Source: Pseudomonadota bacterium
Lineage (GTDB): Bacteria; Pseudomonadota; Alphaproteobacteria; Micropepsales; Micropepsaceae
Assembly (NCBI GenBank): GCA_018242105.1
Contig: JAFECP010000020.1
Span: forward strand, 78,110 to 110,228
Length of the DNA: 32,119 nt
Direction of reading: 5' to 3'
Shown here: piece by piece, positions 18,325 through 25,648 of the stretch
Layout of the letters: each line of letters starts with the position of its first letter
Numbering within the stretch: position 1 is the first letter of the stretch
The notes under the pieces: generated by a model
What the model was told of the DNA's origin: nothing
What the model saw: the letters and a program-made list of their open reading frames with translations, nothing else
The model's database searches: none
Program-made: the position numbers and the translations under genes

Positions 18325-18366
18325 ATCGGTCGCCGGCATTTACTGCCGGCGGCCGATCTTTTCTTC
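18325..18366 (+). terminator. Rho-independent terminator after TonB receptor
   Basis: ATCGGTCGCCGGCA, loop TTTAC, TGCCGGCGGCCGAT: a 14-bp stem with one G-U pair, followed by CTTTTCTTC. It begins 12 bp after the receptor stop and ends about 20 bp before the acyl-CoA ligase start, so it either separates two transcripts or attenuates read-through. Confidence 0.8.
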
Positions 18367-18384
18367 ACGTTTATCCGCTCTCTC

Positions 18385-19944
18385 ATGCAACCCTATGCTC
18401 TGACCGTAGACAAATTTCTGGATCACGCCGCCAAGTGGTGGGGACGCCGCGAGATCGTAACGGCCGAAGCAGGCCGTGTCGGCTATGCCGAACTGAGAGC
18501 ACGCAGCAATCGTCTATCGGGCGCTTTCAAAGCCCTTGGCCTGCGCTTCGGTGATCGCATCGGCACGCTCGCGTGGAATACGCAGCATCACATCGAAATC
18601 TATTACGGCGCGATGGGCGCGGGCTTCGTCTGCCACACGCTCAATCCGCGCCTGACGATTTCGCATCTCGCCGCGATGGTGAACGAAGCGGAAGACCGCA
18701 TGCTGATGGTCGGCGCAGGCCTCGCTGGCATCGCGCGCGATCTCGCCCTGCGCTGCCCCTGCATCGAAACCGTGGTCTTCCTCGACGGCGAAGCGCCGCA
18801 ATGGGAGATGAGCGGAGATTGCCGCACATTCGCATTCGAAGCGCTGCTGCAAAAGTACGGTGCGCAAACCCGTTGGGGCGATTTCGACGAAGGGGCCGCT
18901 GCCGGCCTCTGCTACACGTCCGGAACGACGGGCGCGCCCAAGGGCGTACTCTACACCCATCGCTCTACCTATCTTCATACATTGCGGTCGCTTCAGGCCG
19001 ACGCCATTGCATTGACGCCCGCGGATTCGGTTCTGGTGGCTGTTCCTCTGTTCCATGTGAATGGCTGGGGCTTCTCTTTCGCGGGACCGGCGGTTGGCGC
19101 AAAGCTGGTGCTCCCGGGCCGTTACACCGATGGCGCGCGTCTGGCGAAGCTCATTCGCGAAGAAGATGTGACGATTGCCGCCGGTGTGCAGACGATCTGG
19201 CTGGGGCTGCTCGATCATCTCGATGCGACGGGCGAAGAGGTTCCCACGCTGAAGCGGGTGATTATCGGCGGCTCCAGATGCCCCGACGCCTTGATCCAGC
19301 GAATGGAAGAGCGTCTCCAAGCGCGCGTACAGACCAGTTGGGGCATGACGGAGCTTTCACCGCTCGGCACGGTTGCGCCGGCACATGGTTCGGAGCGCGC
19401 GGTGGCATCGGGCCGGCCGCCGATGGGATTGGACCTGAAGCTCACAGACGCAGGAGGCCGCACGCTCGCACAGCAGAGAAATGTCAGCGGCCATTTGAAG
19501 GTGAAAGGCGCCAGCGTTGTGAGCCGCTATTTCAAAGCCGAGAACGACGTGCTGGATGCCGAAGGCTATTTTGACACCGGCGACCTCGCCATGATCGACG
19601 ACGACGGCAACCTCACGATCACGGGGCGCTCCAAGGACCTGATCAAATCGGGCGGCGAATGGATCAATCCGGGCGAGATCGAGCGCATCGTGGGACGCTT
19701 GCCCGGCGTCGGGCAGGTCGCGGTTATCGGCCGTGCGGACCCGAAATGGGGCGAGCGTCCGATCCTGATCGTGGAGCTGCAGAAGAGCCATACGCTCGAC
19801 GAGGAGGCACTGCTGGATGCGCTGCGCGGCAATGTCGCGGACTGGTGGATACCGGATGAAGTGATCCAGGTGGCGGACATGCCGCTGGCGGCCACAGGCA
19901 AGATTGACAAGAATCGTCTTTGCGCGGAATACGCTAGAGCCTAG
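18385..19944 (+). CDS. AMP-dependent acyl-CoA synthetase (ligase)
   Basis: A 519-residue member of the ANL adenylation superfamily that activates a carboxylic acid to acyl-AMP and then acyl-CoA. Core motifs: P-loop YTSGTTGAPKG (177-187), SWGMTELSP (318-326), YFDTGDL (395-401), hinge GRSKDLIKSGGEWI (414-427) and catalytic Lys506 in ATGKIDK. The length and the GGSRCPDALIQRMEE segment resemble medium-chain or methylthiopropionyl/fatty-acyl ligases; aryl acids remain possible. Soluble, cytoplasmic. The start MQPYALTVDKF is the first in frame after the terminator and has no convincing Shine-Dalgarno. No clear promoter fits between terminator and start. Next to the esterase operon it could activate an acid released by ester cleavage, but fatty acids are equally possible. 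A TetR regulator follows. Confidence 0.88.
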   Translation: MQPYALTVDKFLDHAAKWWGRREIVTAEAGRVGYAELRARSNRLSGAFKALGLRFGDRIGTLAWNTQHHIEIYYGAMGAGFVCHTLNPRLTISHLAAMVNEAEDRMLMVGAGLAGIARDLALRCPCIETVVFLDGEAPQWEMSGDCRTFAFEALLQKYGAQTRWGDFDEGAAAGLCYTSGTTGAPKGVLYTHRSTYLHTLRSLQADAIALTPADSVLVAVPLFHVNGWGFSFAGPAVGAKLVLPGRYTDGARLAKLIREEDVTIAAGVQTIWLGLLDHLDATGEEVPTLKRVIIGGSRCPDALIQRMEERLQARVQTSWGMTELSPLGTVAPAHGSERAVASGRPPMGLDLKLTDAGGRTLAQQRNVSGHLKVKGASVVSRYFKAENDVLDAEGYFDTGDLAMIDDDGNLTITGRSKDLIKSGGEWINPGEIERIVGRLPGVGQVAVIGRADPKWGERPILIVELQKSHTLDEEALLDALRGNVADWWIPDEVIQVADMPLAATGKIDKNRLCAEYARA

Positions 19945-20013
19945 GCGGACGGACGGGGCCGTTCGCCGACAGGCTGGAACATGCTCCATGGCGCACGCAA
20001 TGAAGGCCGATCA

Positions 20014-20709
20014 ATGACGCGAACCAAGGCGAAAACTCCCCGCAAAGCCAAAAAGAAGAAAGCCCCCCGCACCAAGGCCGAACAACGTGCCGAGACGCTG
20101 GAGCAGATTCTGGATGCGGCCGAATTCCTGTTTTCCAAGCACGGTCTTCACGGCGTGACCTTGCGCGACGTGGCGCTGAAGGTCGGCGTGCACACATCGC
20201 TGATGCACTATTATTTTGAGGACAAATTTGCACTGTTCAAGACGGTATTCGTCCGGCGCGCGCCGGTGACCAGCGAGCGCCGCATGAAGGCCCTCGACCA
20301 GTATGAGAAGAATGCCAAAGGCAAGCCAACGGTGGCCGGTGCGCTACACGCCTTTCTGGACACAGACTACGACCTCTACATGAGCGGCGGTGAGGGGTGG
20401 AAAAATTACGGTGCCTTCGGTTCGCAATTGTCTAACACGCCGGAAGGCGCGGCGATGTTCGATGAACATTTCGATCCCGTGGTGCTGCGCCTGATCGGAA
20501 TATTGCGGAAGGCGATGCCGGACGTTCCTGAAGAGAACATATTCTGGGGTTATCACTTCATAACCGGCAGCTTCATGCACTCGCTGTCGCGCAGCGGCCG
20601 TCTCGATCGCCTTTCCAATGGATTGTGCAAGTCCGGCGATCTTGACGCCGTGAAAGCGCGCATGGCGGAATTCATGGCAGCGGGATTTTCCTCGCTGCGC
20701 AAGCGGTAG
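20014..20709 (+). CDS. TetR family transcriptional regulator
   Basis: A 231-residue regulator. After a very basic N-terminal tail (KAKTPRKAKKKKAPRTKAEQ) comes a TetR HTH at about 26-75 (ILDAAEFLFSKHGLHGVTLR, VGVHTSLMHYYFEDKFALF), then an all-helical ligand domain with GYHFITGSFMHSL. Start chosen at ATG 20014 because GAAGG sits seven bases upstream; an ATG at 19981 has only a weak site. It follows the acyl-CoA ligase on the same strand after 69 bp, and TetR proteins beside acyl-CoA ligases often respond to acyl-CoAs, so self and ligase control is plausible. A 7-2-7 imperfect palindrome (CGGACGG/CCGTTCG) at 19950-19965 could be its site or just a hairpin. The lysine-rich extension is unusual. 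Confidence 0.85.
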   Translation: MTRTKAKTPRKAKKKKAPRTKAEQRAETLEQILDAAEFLFSKHGLHGVTLRDVALKVGVHTSLMHYYFEDKFALFKTVFVRRAPVTSERRMKALDQYEKNAKGKPTVAGALHAFLDTDYDLYMSGGEGWKNYGAFGSQLSNTPEGAAMFDEHFDPVVLRLIGILRKAMPDVPEENIFWGYHFITGSFMHSLSRSGRLDRLSNGLCKSGDLDAVKARMAEFMAAGFSSLRKR

Positions 20710-20726
20710 CGATCTTCCACGAAGGG

Positions 20727-22061
20727 CTAGTGGCGCGAGTCCGCCGCGAGGGCCGCCGTGTCGATTTGCGGATCGTGTATCGCCGCCACCGCACGCATCT
20801 CAATACGATATGCACGGCCGCTGAGTGCGAAGAGCAAAACCCCGGACAGCATGGCGACACCGCCAGAGATAAGAAAGAACTCCGGCACCGGCACCACACT
20901 CCACAATGCGCCCATCGCGCCGGCCGCGAGGTTTCCGAAAAACGCGGCCATGAACCAGGCGGCGATCGCCGTGGCGGCGAATTCCAGCGGCGCAAGCTTG
21001 CCGAACAATCCCAATCCCACCGGGAGGATGAACAACTCCCCGACAGTGTAGACGAAGAAGAACAGAACCAGCCATAGCCAGTTTGCGCGCGCATCGCCCG
21101 ACGTATGGGCGATGAGGGCGAGAAGCAGATAGGACGCGCCGACGATGAACGCGCCGGTCGCCATCTTGCCGATGCTGCCGGGTTCCTTTCCGTGCTGCGC
21201 CTTGCGTGTCCAATAGGCCACGATCACCGGCGTGAAGAGGAAGATCACAAGCGGATTGAGCGACTGGAACCACGTCATCGGGATCGAAAAGCTGCTGCCG
21301 ACGTGACGGTCCACGCCGCTGTCCGCCCACAACGCCACCGTATTGCCGGACTGTTCGTAAGAAGCGCGGAAAATCACCACGATCGCGATCACCGCCAGCA
21401 GCAGAAGATAGACTTCCAGCTTCGCGCGCGGCCTTTCGCCGGAAACGATGCGCGCCGGCGCGTCCTTCGGATCGTTGTTCTTGGGAAGATATCGCGACCC
21501 GCCGAGATAGGTGACCATGCCGATCACCATGCCGATGCCGGCCAGTGCGAAGCCCCAATGCCAGCCATAGATCTCGCCCACGGTGCCGCAAACGAAGGGC
21601 GCGAGGAAGGCGCCCAGATTGATGCCGACATAGTAGATGTTATAGGCGGTGGCGCGGCGCGGATCGTCCGGCGCGTAAAGTTGATTGATCTGGCTAGCGA
21701 GGCTCGGCAGGAAAAGGCCGTTGCCGACGGCGATGGTGGCGAGTGCGACGTAGAACGCCGGCTCGAACGCCATGAGGAAATGCCCCAGCGCCATGATCGA
21801 GCCGCCGATGATCACCGCGCGCCGCCGCCCGAGCCAGCGATCCGAGATCACGCCGCCGATCAATGGCGTGAAATAGACGAAGGACGAATAGAGGCCATAG
21901 ATATAGGAAGAATGCGTCTGTGAGATCAGCAGCTCTTTCGTCATATAATAGACGAGCAGGGCACGCATGCCGAAGAAGGAGAATTGGTCCCACATCTCGG
22001 TGAGAAAGAGGATCGTCAGCCCGCGGGGATGGCCGAACCAGTCCTTCGGCGCCGCGTTCAT
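20727..22061 (-). CDS. POT/PTR2 family peptide transporter
   Basis: A 444-residue proton-dependent oligopeptide transporter of the inner membrane, with about twelve to fourteen helices. Family landmarks: GMRALLVYYM after helix 1, YNIYYVGINLGAF, YEQSGNTVALWAD, SLNPLVIFLFTP and GELFILPVGLGLFGKLAP. The helix-1 motif, normally ExxER(F/Y), reads E22-M-W-D25-Q26-F, so the second acid is Asp and the Arg is Gln. That motif is tied to proton coupling, so coupling may differ. The start ATG overlaps the stop of the dehydrogenase gene as ATGA (22061-22058), meaning translational coupling. Import of di- or tripeptides, perhaps with D-residues, for the upstream dehydrogenase and the nearby M81 peptidase is a context inference. 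It belongs to the same broad family as MlrD. Confidence 0.9.
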   Translation of the reverse strand: MNAAPKDWFGHPRGLTILFLTEMWDQFSFFGMRALLVYYMTKELLISQTHSSYIYGLYSSFVYFTPLIGGVISDRWLGRRRAVIIGGSIMALGHFLMAFEPAFYVALATIAVGNGLFLPSLASQINQLYAPDDPRRATAYNIYYVGINLGAFLAPFVCGTVGEIYGWHWGFALAGIGMVIGMVTYLGGSRYLPKNNDPKDAPARIVSGERPRAKLEVYLLLLAVIAIVVIFRASYEQSGNTVALWADSGVDRHVGSSFSIPMTWFQSLNPLVIFLFTPVIVAYWTRKAQHGKEPGSIGKMATGAFIVGASYLLLALIAHTSGDARANWLWLVLFFFVYTVGELFILPVGLGLFGKLAPLEFAATAIAAWFMAAFFGNLAAGAMGALWSVVPVPEFFLISGGVAMLSGVLLFALSGRAYRIEMRAVAAIHDPQIDTAALAADSRH

Positions 22062-23194
22062 ACACGGCTCCGCGCGGCAACGGCAAAACGCTGCGGCGAG
22101 AGCTGGGCGATGGGGATGTCATCGATGTCCGGTGTTTTGTCTCGTACGAGCGCTGCAGCCAGCCTTGCGGCGGCCGGCGCAGTTTGAATGCCGTAGCCGC
22201 CTTGTCCCGCAAGCCAGAAGAAGCCGTGTTGCACGGGATCAAACCCTATGACGGGGGAACGATCCGGCGCGAAGGAGCGAAGCCCCGCCCAGCGTTTGCG
22301 GATGCGCGTGAATTTGAGGGTTGTGGCGGTTTCGACGCGGTCGATAGCGACCGCGATGTCCAATTCTTCCGGCTGCACGTCGCAAGCGCTGACTGGCGTT
22401 TCATCCGCGGGAGAGATCAGCAAGAGCCCCGCGTCGGGTTTCATATAAAACGTCTCGTCGATATCGATCACCATCGGCCAACTGCCGGCCGCGAGGTTGC
22501 CCGGAAGCTCCACCAGAATCGCCGTGCGGCGGCAAGGACGGATGTTCAAAGGCGCAGCACCGGCTTTTCGCGCAATAGCATCGGCCCATGCGCCGGCGGC
22601 ATTTATGACGATCGGCGCAGAAAACATTCCACTAGACGTCTGGACGATCCACCGTTCCCCCTGCCGGGCAAGTGCCTGCACGTCAGCATTCAGGACAAGC
22701 TGACCTCCTGCCTTGCGGAAGCGGCGTAGATAGCCCTGATGCAGCTCATTCACGTCCACATCGGCGGCATCGTCTTCAAACACCGCGGCGCTGACATAGT
22801 CCGGCCGGAGAATAGGGCAGGCGCGCAACGCTTCCTCTCGCGTCAATCGCCGGATGGAACCGGCAAGATCGGAATTCCGCGCGAAGTCTTCCAGATGTGG
22901 CACCTGTTCTTCTCGCGCGATATAGAGAGAGCCGCGCGGCCGCACCAGTGCGTGTGCGGTGAAGCCTTCCGGTGGCGCATAAAAGAAATCCCGGCTCGCG
23001 CGGGAGAGCGCACGCACCACGCTGTTGCCGTAGATCTCCGAAAACAGCGCGGCCGAACGTCCGGTGGAGTGATAGCCCGGAGATTCCTCACGCTCCAGAA
23101 CGGCGACGCGCCGGGTCTGCGCAAGCTCCGCCGCCACAGAGGCGCCCGCGATGCCCGCGCCAATCACGATGATGTCGAATGTTTCGATGCTCAT
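22058..23194 (-). CDS. FAD-dependent D-amino-acid dehydrogenase, DauA-like (DAO fold)
   Basis: A 378-residue flavoprotein with an N-terminal dinucleotide fold, VIGAGIAGAS (10-19), and GYHSTGRSAA (40-49). It closely resembles, from memory, Pseudomonas D-arginine dehydrogenase DauA across its length: LHQGYLR, VINAAGAW, FYMKPDAG, WAGLRSF, GQGGYGIQT. It should oxidise a D-amino acid (or a related amine) to the imino acid, passing electrons to a quinone or other acceptor. Residues matching DauA Tyr53, Arg222, Tyr249 and Arg305 are kept (Tyr55, Arg223, Tyr250, Arg306). DauA Glu87 and His48, which contact the arginine side chain or active site, are Ser89 and Leu50 here, so a basic substrate is unlikely. 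Start chosen at ATG 23194, next to the FAD fold; no good Shine-Dalgarno. Coupled to the POT gene by ATGA. Confidence 0.85.
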   Translation of the reverse strand: MSIETFDIIVIGAGIAGASVAAELAQTRRVAVLEREESPGYHSTGRSAALFSEIYGNSVVRALSRASRDFFYAPPEGFTAHALVRPRGSLYIAREEQVPHLEDFARNSDLAGSIRRLTREEALRACPILRPDYVSAAVFEDDAADVDVNELHQGYLRRFRKAGGQLVLNADVQALARQGERWIVQTSSGMFSAPIVINAAGAWADAIARKAGAAPLNIRPCRRTAILVELPGNLAAGSWPMVIDIDETFYMKPDAGLLLISPADETPVSACDVQPEELDIAVAIDRVETATTLKFTRIRKRWAGLRSFAPDRSPVIGFDPVQHGFFWLAGQGGYGIQTAPAAARLAAALVRDKTPDIDDIPIAQLSPQRFAVAARSRV

Positions 23195-23328
23195 GCGTGA
23201 GTCAGACCATCGCAATCCGGTTTTGCCCGCCACGCGGTGGATAATTCCGGATGCTGTCAATGACGGATTGCATCGGGAACGTGGACCTTTTCGGCTTGAG
23301 CTTTCTATGCTGCTGTAGTTTTATTATA

Positions 23329-23344
23329 GAGAAATATTTTTCTC
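23329..23344. promoter_or_regulatory. Inverted repeat in the dehydrogenase / M81 peptidase divergent spacer
   Basis: GAGAAA-TATT-TTTCTC, a perfect 6-bp inverted repeat, ends 22 bp before the peptidase ATG in an AT-rich part of the 172-bp spacer (23195-23366). Its place near the likely promoter suggests an operator. ATATTTTT and GAAAATAG, both near it, also occur in the XRE/TonB spacer at 25545-25552 and 25584-25591. Confidence 0.35.
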
Positions 23345-23366
23345 AATCGGAAAATAGAGATATCGC

Positions 23367-24830
23367 ATGCGTGTTTTTGTTGCCGGGCTGATCACCGAAA
23401 CGAATACCTTCGCGCCATGGCCAACGGGCCTGCAGGGGTTTTCGCAGGAAGGTCCGTTCCACGGCGATGTCACCACACGGGGGCGGGATTCCGAGATGGG
23501 CGTGCTGGCGGCGGCCTGGAAAGAACTTTGCCGTGAGAAGGGATTCGAATTTGTCGAAAGCCTTTTCGCCATTGCCCAACCTTCGGGACGCGCGGTGCAA
23601 AGCGTCTATGAGAATTTTCGCAACGAGATTCTGAACGATTTGAAAGTCAAAGGGCCGTTCGATGTCGTTCTGTTGTTCCTGCATGGCGCGATGGTGTCGC
23701 AGGACTGTGACGATTGCGAAGGCGATATTCTGGCCCGGGTACGCGAGATCGTGGGTCCCAAGGTGGCGGTCGGTGCGGAGCTCGATCCGCATTGTCACCT
23801 GACGCCGCTGATGGTGGAGAAGGCGGACGCCATCATCCTGATGAAGGAATACCCGCATATCGACTATATGGAGCGGGGCAAAGAGCTGTTCGATATCTGC
23901 ACCGGCATGGCGGACCGCAAGCTCAAACCGGTCTCATACCTGTTCGATTGCCGCATGGTCGGCTTTTATCCCACCACAACGGAGCCCATGCGCAGCCTCG
24001 TGGACAAATGCTCCGCGGCCGAGAAACGGCCAGGCGTGCTATCGGTGAGCATCGGCCACGGCTTTCCTTGGGGTGACACGCCGGAAACCGGAACGAAAGT
24101 GCTTGTCGTCACCGATGGCAATGCCTCCCTCGCGCAATCGCTCGCCACTGAGATCGGCCATGACATTTATGCCAATCGGGAGGCGTTGCTGCCAAAATTT
24201 CCAAACATCGAGGGAGCGTTAGGCGCCGCGCGTGAAACCAATGGTTGCGCGGTTCTGGCCGACACTGCGGACAATGCGGGCGGCGGCGCGCCAAGCGATA
24301 ACGTCTCGCTTTTGCGCGCGATGATCGAGTACAAGGTGGAAGACGCGGTGTTCGGCTGCATCTGGGATCCGATAGCCGTCCGCACTTGTGCGGAAGCCGG
24401 TGTGGGGGCGACACTGCCGCTGCGCATTGGCGGAAAATGTGGGCCGGCGTCGGGCGATCCGATCGATGTAACCGCAACTGTAAAAGCTTTCCGCGCCGAT
24501 CACGATCAGCAGGGACTGGGACCGGCGCGCTCGCCGATGGGCGACTCCGTATGGATTGAAATCGAAGGGATCGATGTCGTGCTCATGTCCACGCGCACGC
24601 AAACCTTCGCGCCTGATGCGTTTACAGGGCTGGGAATAGACCTCAAGGGCAAGCGCATCATTGCGCTGAAATCGAGTTGGCATTTCCAGGCGCTGTTTGG
24701 ACCGATCGCCGGCCGCATCGTTCCGGTGGCGACGCCAGGGGCGATTCAAATGGATTTTGCCGCGATCGATTATCGCAAGAAGCGCGATCAGGACTTCTTC
24801 CCCCGCGTGAAAAATCCACTGGGGCTTTAG
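23367..24830 (+). CDS. M81 family metallopeptidase (MlrC-like)
   Basis: A 487-residue protein of the M81 family, named after microcystinase MlrC, a zinc peptidase that cleaves linear microcystin and Adda-tetrapeptide. No signal peptide: cytoplasmic. Visible motifs: GLITETNTF (7-15), LHGAMVSQD with DDCEGD (105-120), ELDPHCHLT (138-146), EYPHIDYMERG (161-171), GHGFPWGDTPETGTK (230-244) and NAGGGAPSDN (303-312). These Asp/His clusters are the expected metal sites. Start ATG 23367 has a TAGAGA-type site ten bases upstream. Many proteobacteria hold M81 homologues with no microcystin link, so the natural substrate may be another small peptide or amide. It is divergent from the dehydrogenase-POT pair, and its stop overlaps the convergent XRE-cupin gene by four bases (24827-24830). 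Confidence 0.88.
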   Translation: MRVFVAGLITETNTFAPWPTGLQGFSQEGPFHGDVTTRGRDSEMGVLAAAWKELCREKGFEFVESLFAIAQPSGRAVQSVYENFRNEILNDLKVKGPFDVVLLFLHGAMVSQDCDDCEGDILARVREIVGPKVAVGAELDPHCHLTPLMVEKADAIILMKEYPHIDYMERGKELFDICTGMADRKLKPVSYLFDCRMVGFYPTTTEPMRSLVDKCSAAEKRPGVLSVSIGHGFPWGDTPETGTKVLVVTDGNASLAQSLATEIGHDIYANREALLPKFPNIEGALGAARETNGCAVLADTADNAGGGAPSDNVSLLRAMIEYKVEDAVFGCIWDPIAVRTCAEAGVGATLPLRIGGKCGPASGDPIDVTATVKAFRADHDQQGLGPARSPMGDSVWIEIEGIDVVLMSTRTQTFAPDAFTGLGIDLKGKRIIALKSSWHFQALFGPIAGRIVPVATPGAIQMDFAAIDYRKKRDQDFFPRVKNPLGL

Positions 24831-25522
24831 GGCTTCGTCCTGCGCTTGCGCCCGGGTTTTGGCTTCTCCGCGCTGCCTTCGCGCCGCACCGCTTCCATCA
24901 ACTGCGACTCCGGCCCGGAGCAGATGGAGAGAATGCGGCAGGGACCGGCCTCGCCTTTGAGATAGGCGTGTCCCATGCCGCTGTCAAAATAGAGTGAGTC
25001 TCCTTTTCGCAGAACGAGCGGTGCATAGAGTTCGGAGTGAAATTCAACCGTGCCCTCCAAAACATAGGCATATTCCTCGCCGGAGTGGCGGATCATCTCG
25101 CCGAACTCATTGAGTGTGCGCTTTCTCAGTTCGGCGATTACCGGAACGAAGCGCTTGTTGAGGAAATCGGCCACAGGATAGATGTGGCCGTAATTTTCGG
25201 TGCCGATTTCCTGGCCCTGTCCAGCGGGTGTGAAGCTGCGGCGTCCGCTGACCGTGCCGGGCACACTCGCGATTTGGGGTGTGAAAAGCTGTGAGATGTC
25301 CACGCCCAGGCCGGCGCTGATGCGCGCGAGCTTGTCGTAGCTGAGGGACATCCGGTCGTTCTCGATCTTGGAAAGGGTCGAAACCGGCAGCTCGGTACGC
25401 TTGCTCACTTCGGCCAGCGTCCAGCCGCGCTGCATGCGCAAGGCTTTCAGGGCCGCGCCTGGCCGCGCAGAGGTGCGGCCAGCCACAACGCGATCTGCCA
25501 GTTTCAAACGGTTTTGCGACAT
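24827..25522 (-). CDS. XRE-cupin transcriptional regulator
   Basis: A 231-residue protein: XRE/Cro-C1 HTH at about 22-80 (ALRMQRGWTLAEVSKRTELP, STLSKIENDRMSLSY) and a C-terminal cupin at about 140-205 (EEYAYVLEGTVEF, LRKGDSLYFDSGMGHAY). This class often controls catabolism or uptake of amino acids, amines or peptides, with the cupin sensing a ligand. The C-terminus is a basic tail, KPKPGRKRRTKP. Start chosen at ATG 25522, with GGAGA ten bases upstream; the open frame extends further but covers the divergent TonB receptor promoter. It is head-to-head with that receptor and tail-to-tail with the M81 peptidase, so both, and the dehydrogenase-POT pair, are its likely targets. Confidence 0.88.
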   Translation of the reverse strand: MSQNRLKLADRVVAGRTSARPGAALKALRMQRGWTLAEVSKRTELPVSTLSKIENDRMSLSYDKLARISAGLGVDISQLFTPQIASVPGTVSGRRSFTPAGQGQEIGTENYGHIYPVADFLNKRFVPVIAELRKRTLNEFGEMIRHSGEEYAYVLEGTVEFHSELYAPLVLRKGDSLYFDSGMGHAYLKGEAGPCRILSICSGPESQLMEAVRREGSAEKPKPGRKRRTKP

Positions 25523-25648
25523 GATCCGAGTCTCCGTCCCAAGGATATTTTTAATCGTCTCGAGTGTCGAATTTAGCATATCTGAAAATAGTTGCATTAT
25601 TGGAAAAAATCGGTGACATTTGTCCCGATGTGCTAATTGGGGGAAAAG
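25523..25648. promoter_or_regulatory. Divergent promoter region of XRE-cupin gene and second TonB receptor
   Basis: This 126-bp spacer is AT-rich compared with its surroundings and must hold both outward promoters. It contains ATATTTTT (25545-25552) and GAAAATAG (25584-25591), the same short words seen just upstream of the M81 peptidase. They could be parts of a common XRE-cupin site. I find no long perfect palindrome here. Confidence 0.4.

Noticed and set aside
19944-19970. GC-rich imperfect hairpin before the TetR gene as a terminator
   Set aside because: No T-tract follows; kept only as a weak possible TetR site in the TetR entry.
23367-24830. Naming the M81 gene mlrC and claiming microcystin degradation
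   Set aside because: M81 homologues are widespread and no MlrA-like protease is visible in the window, so the symbol is not justified.
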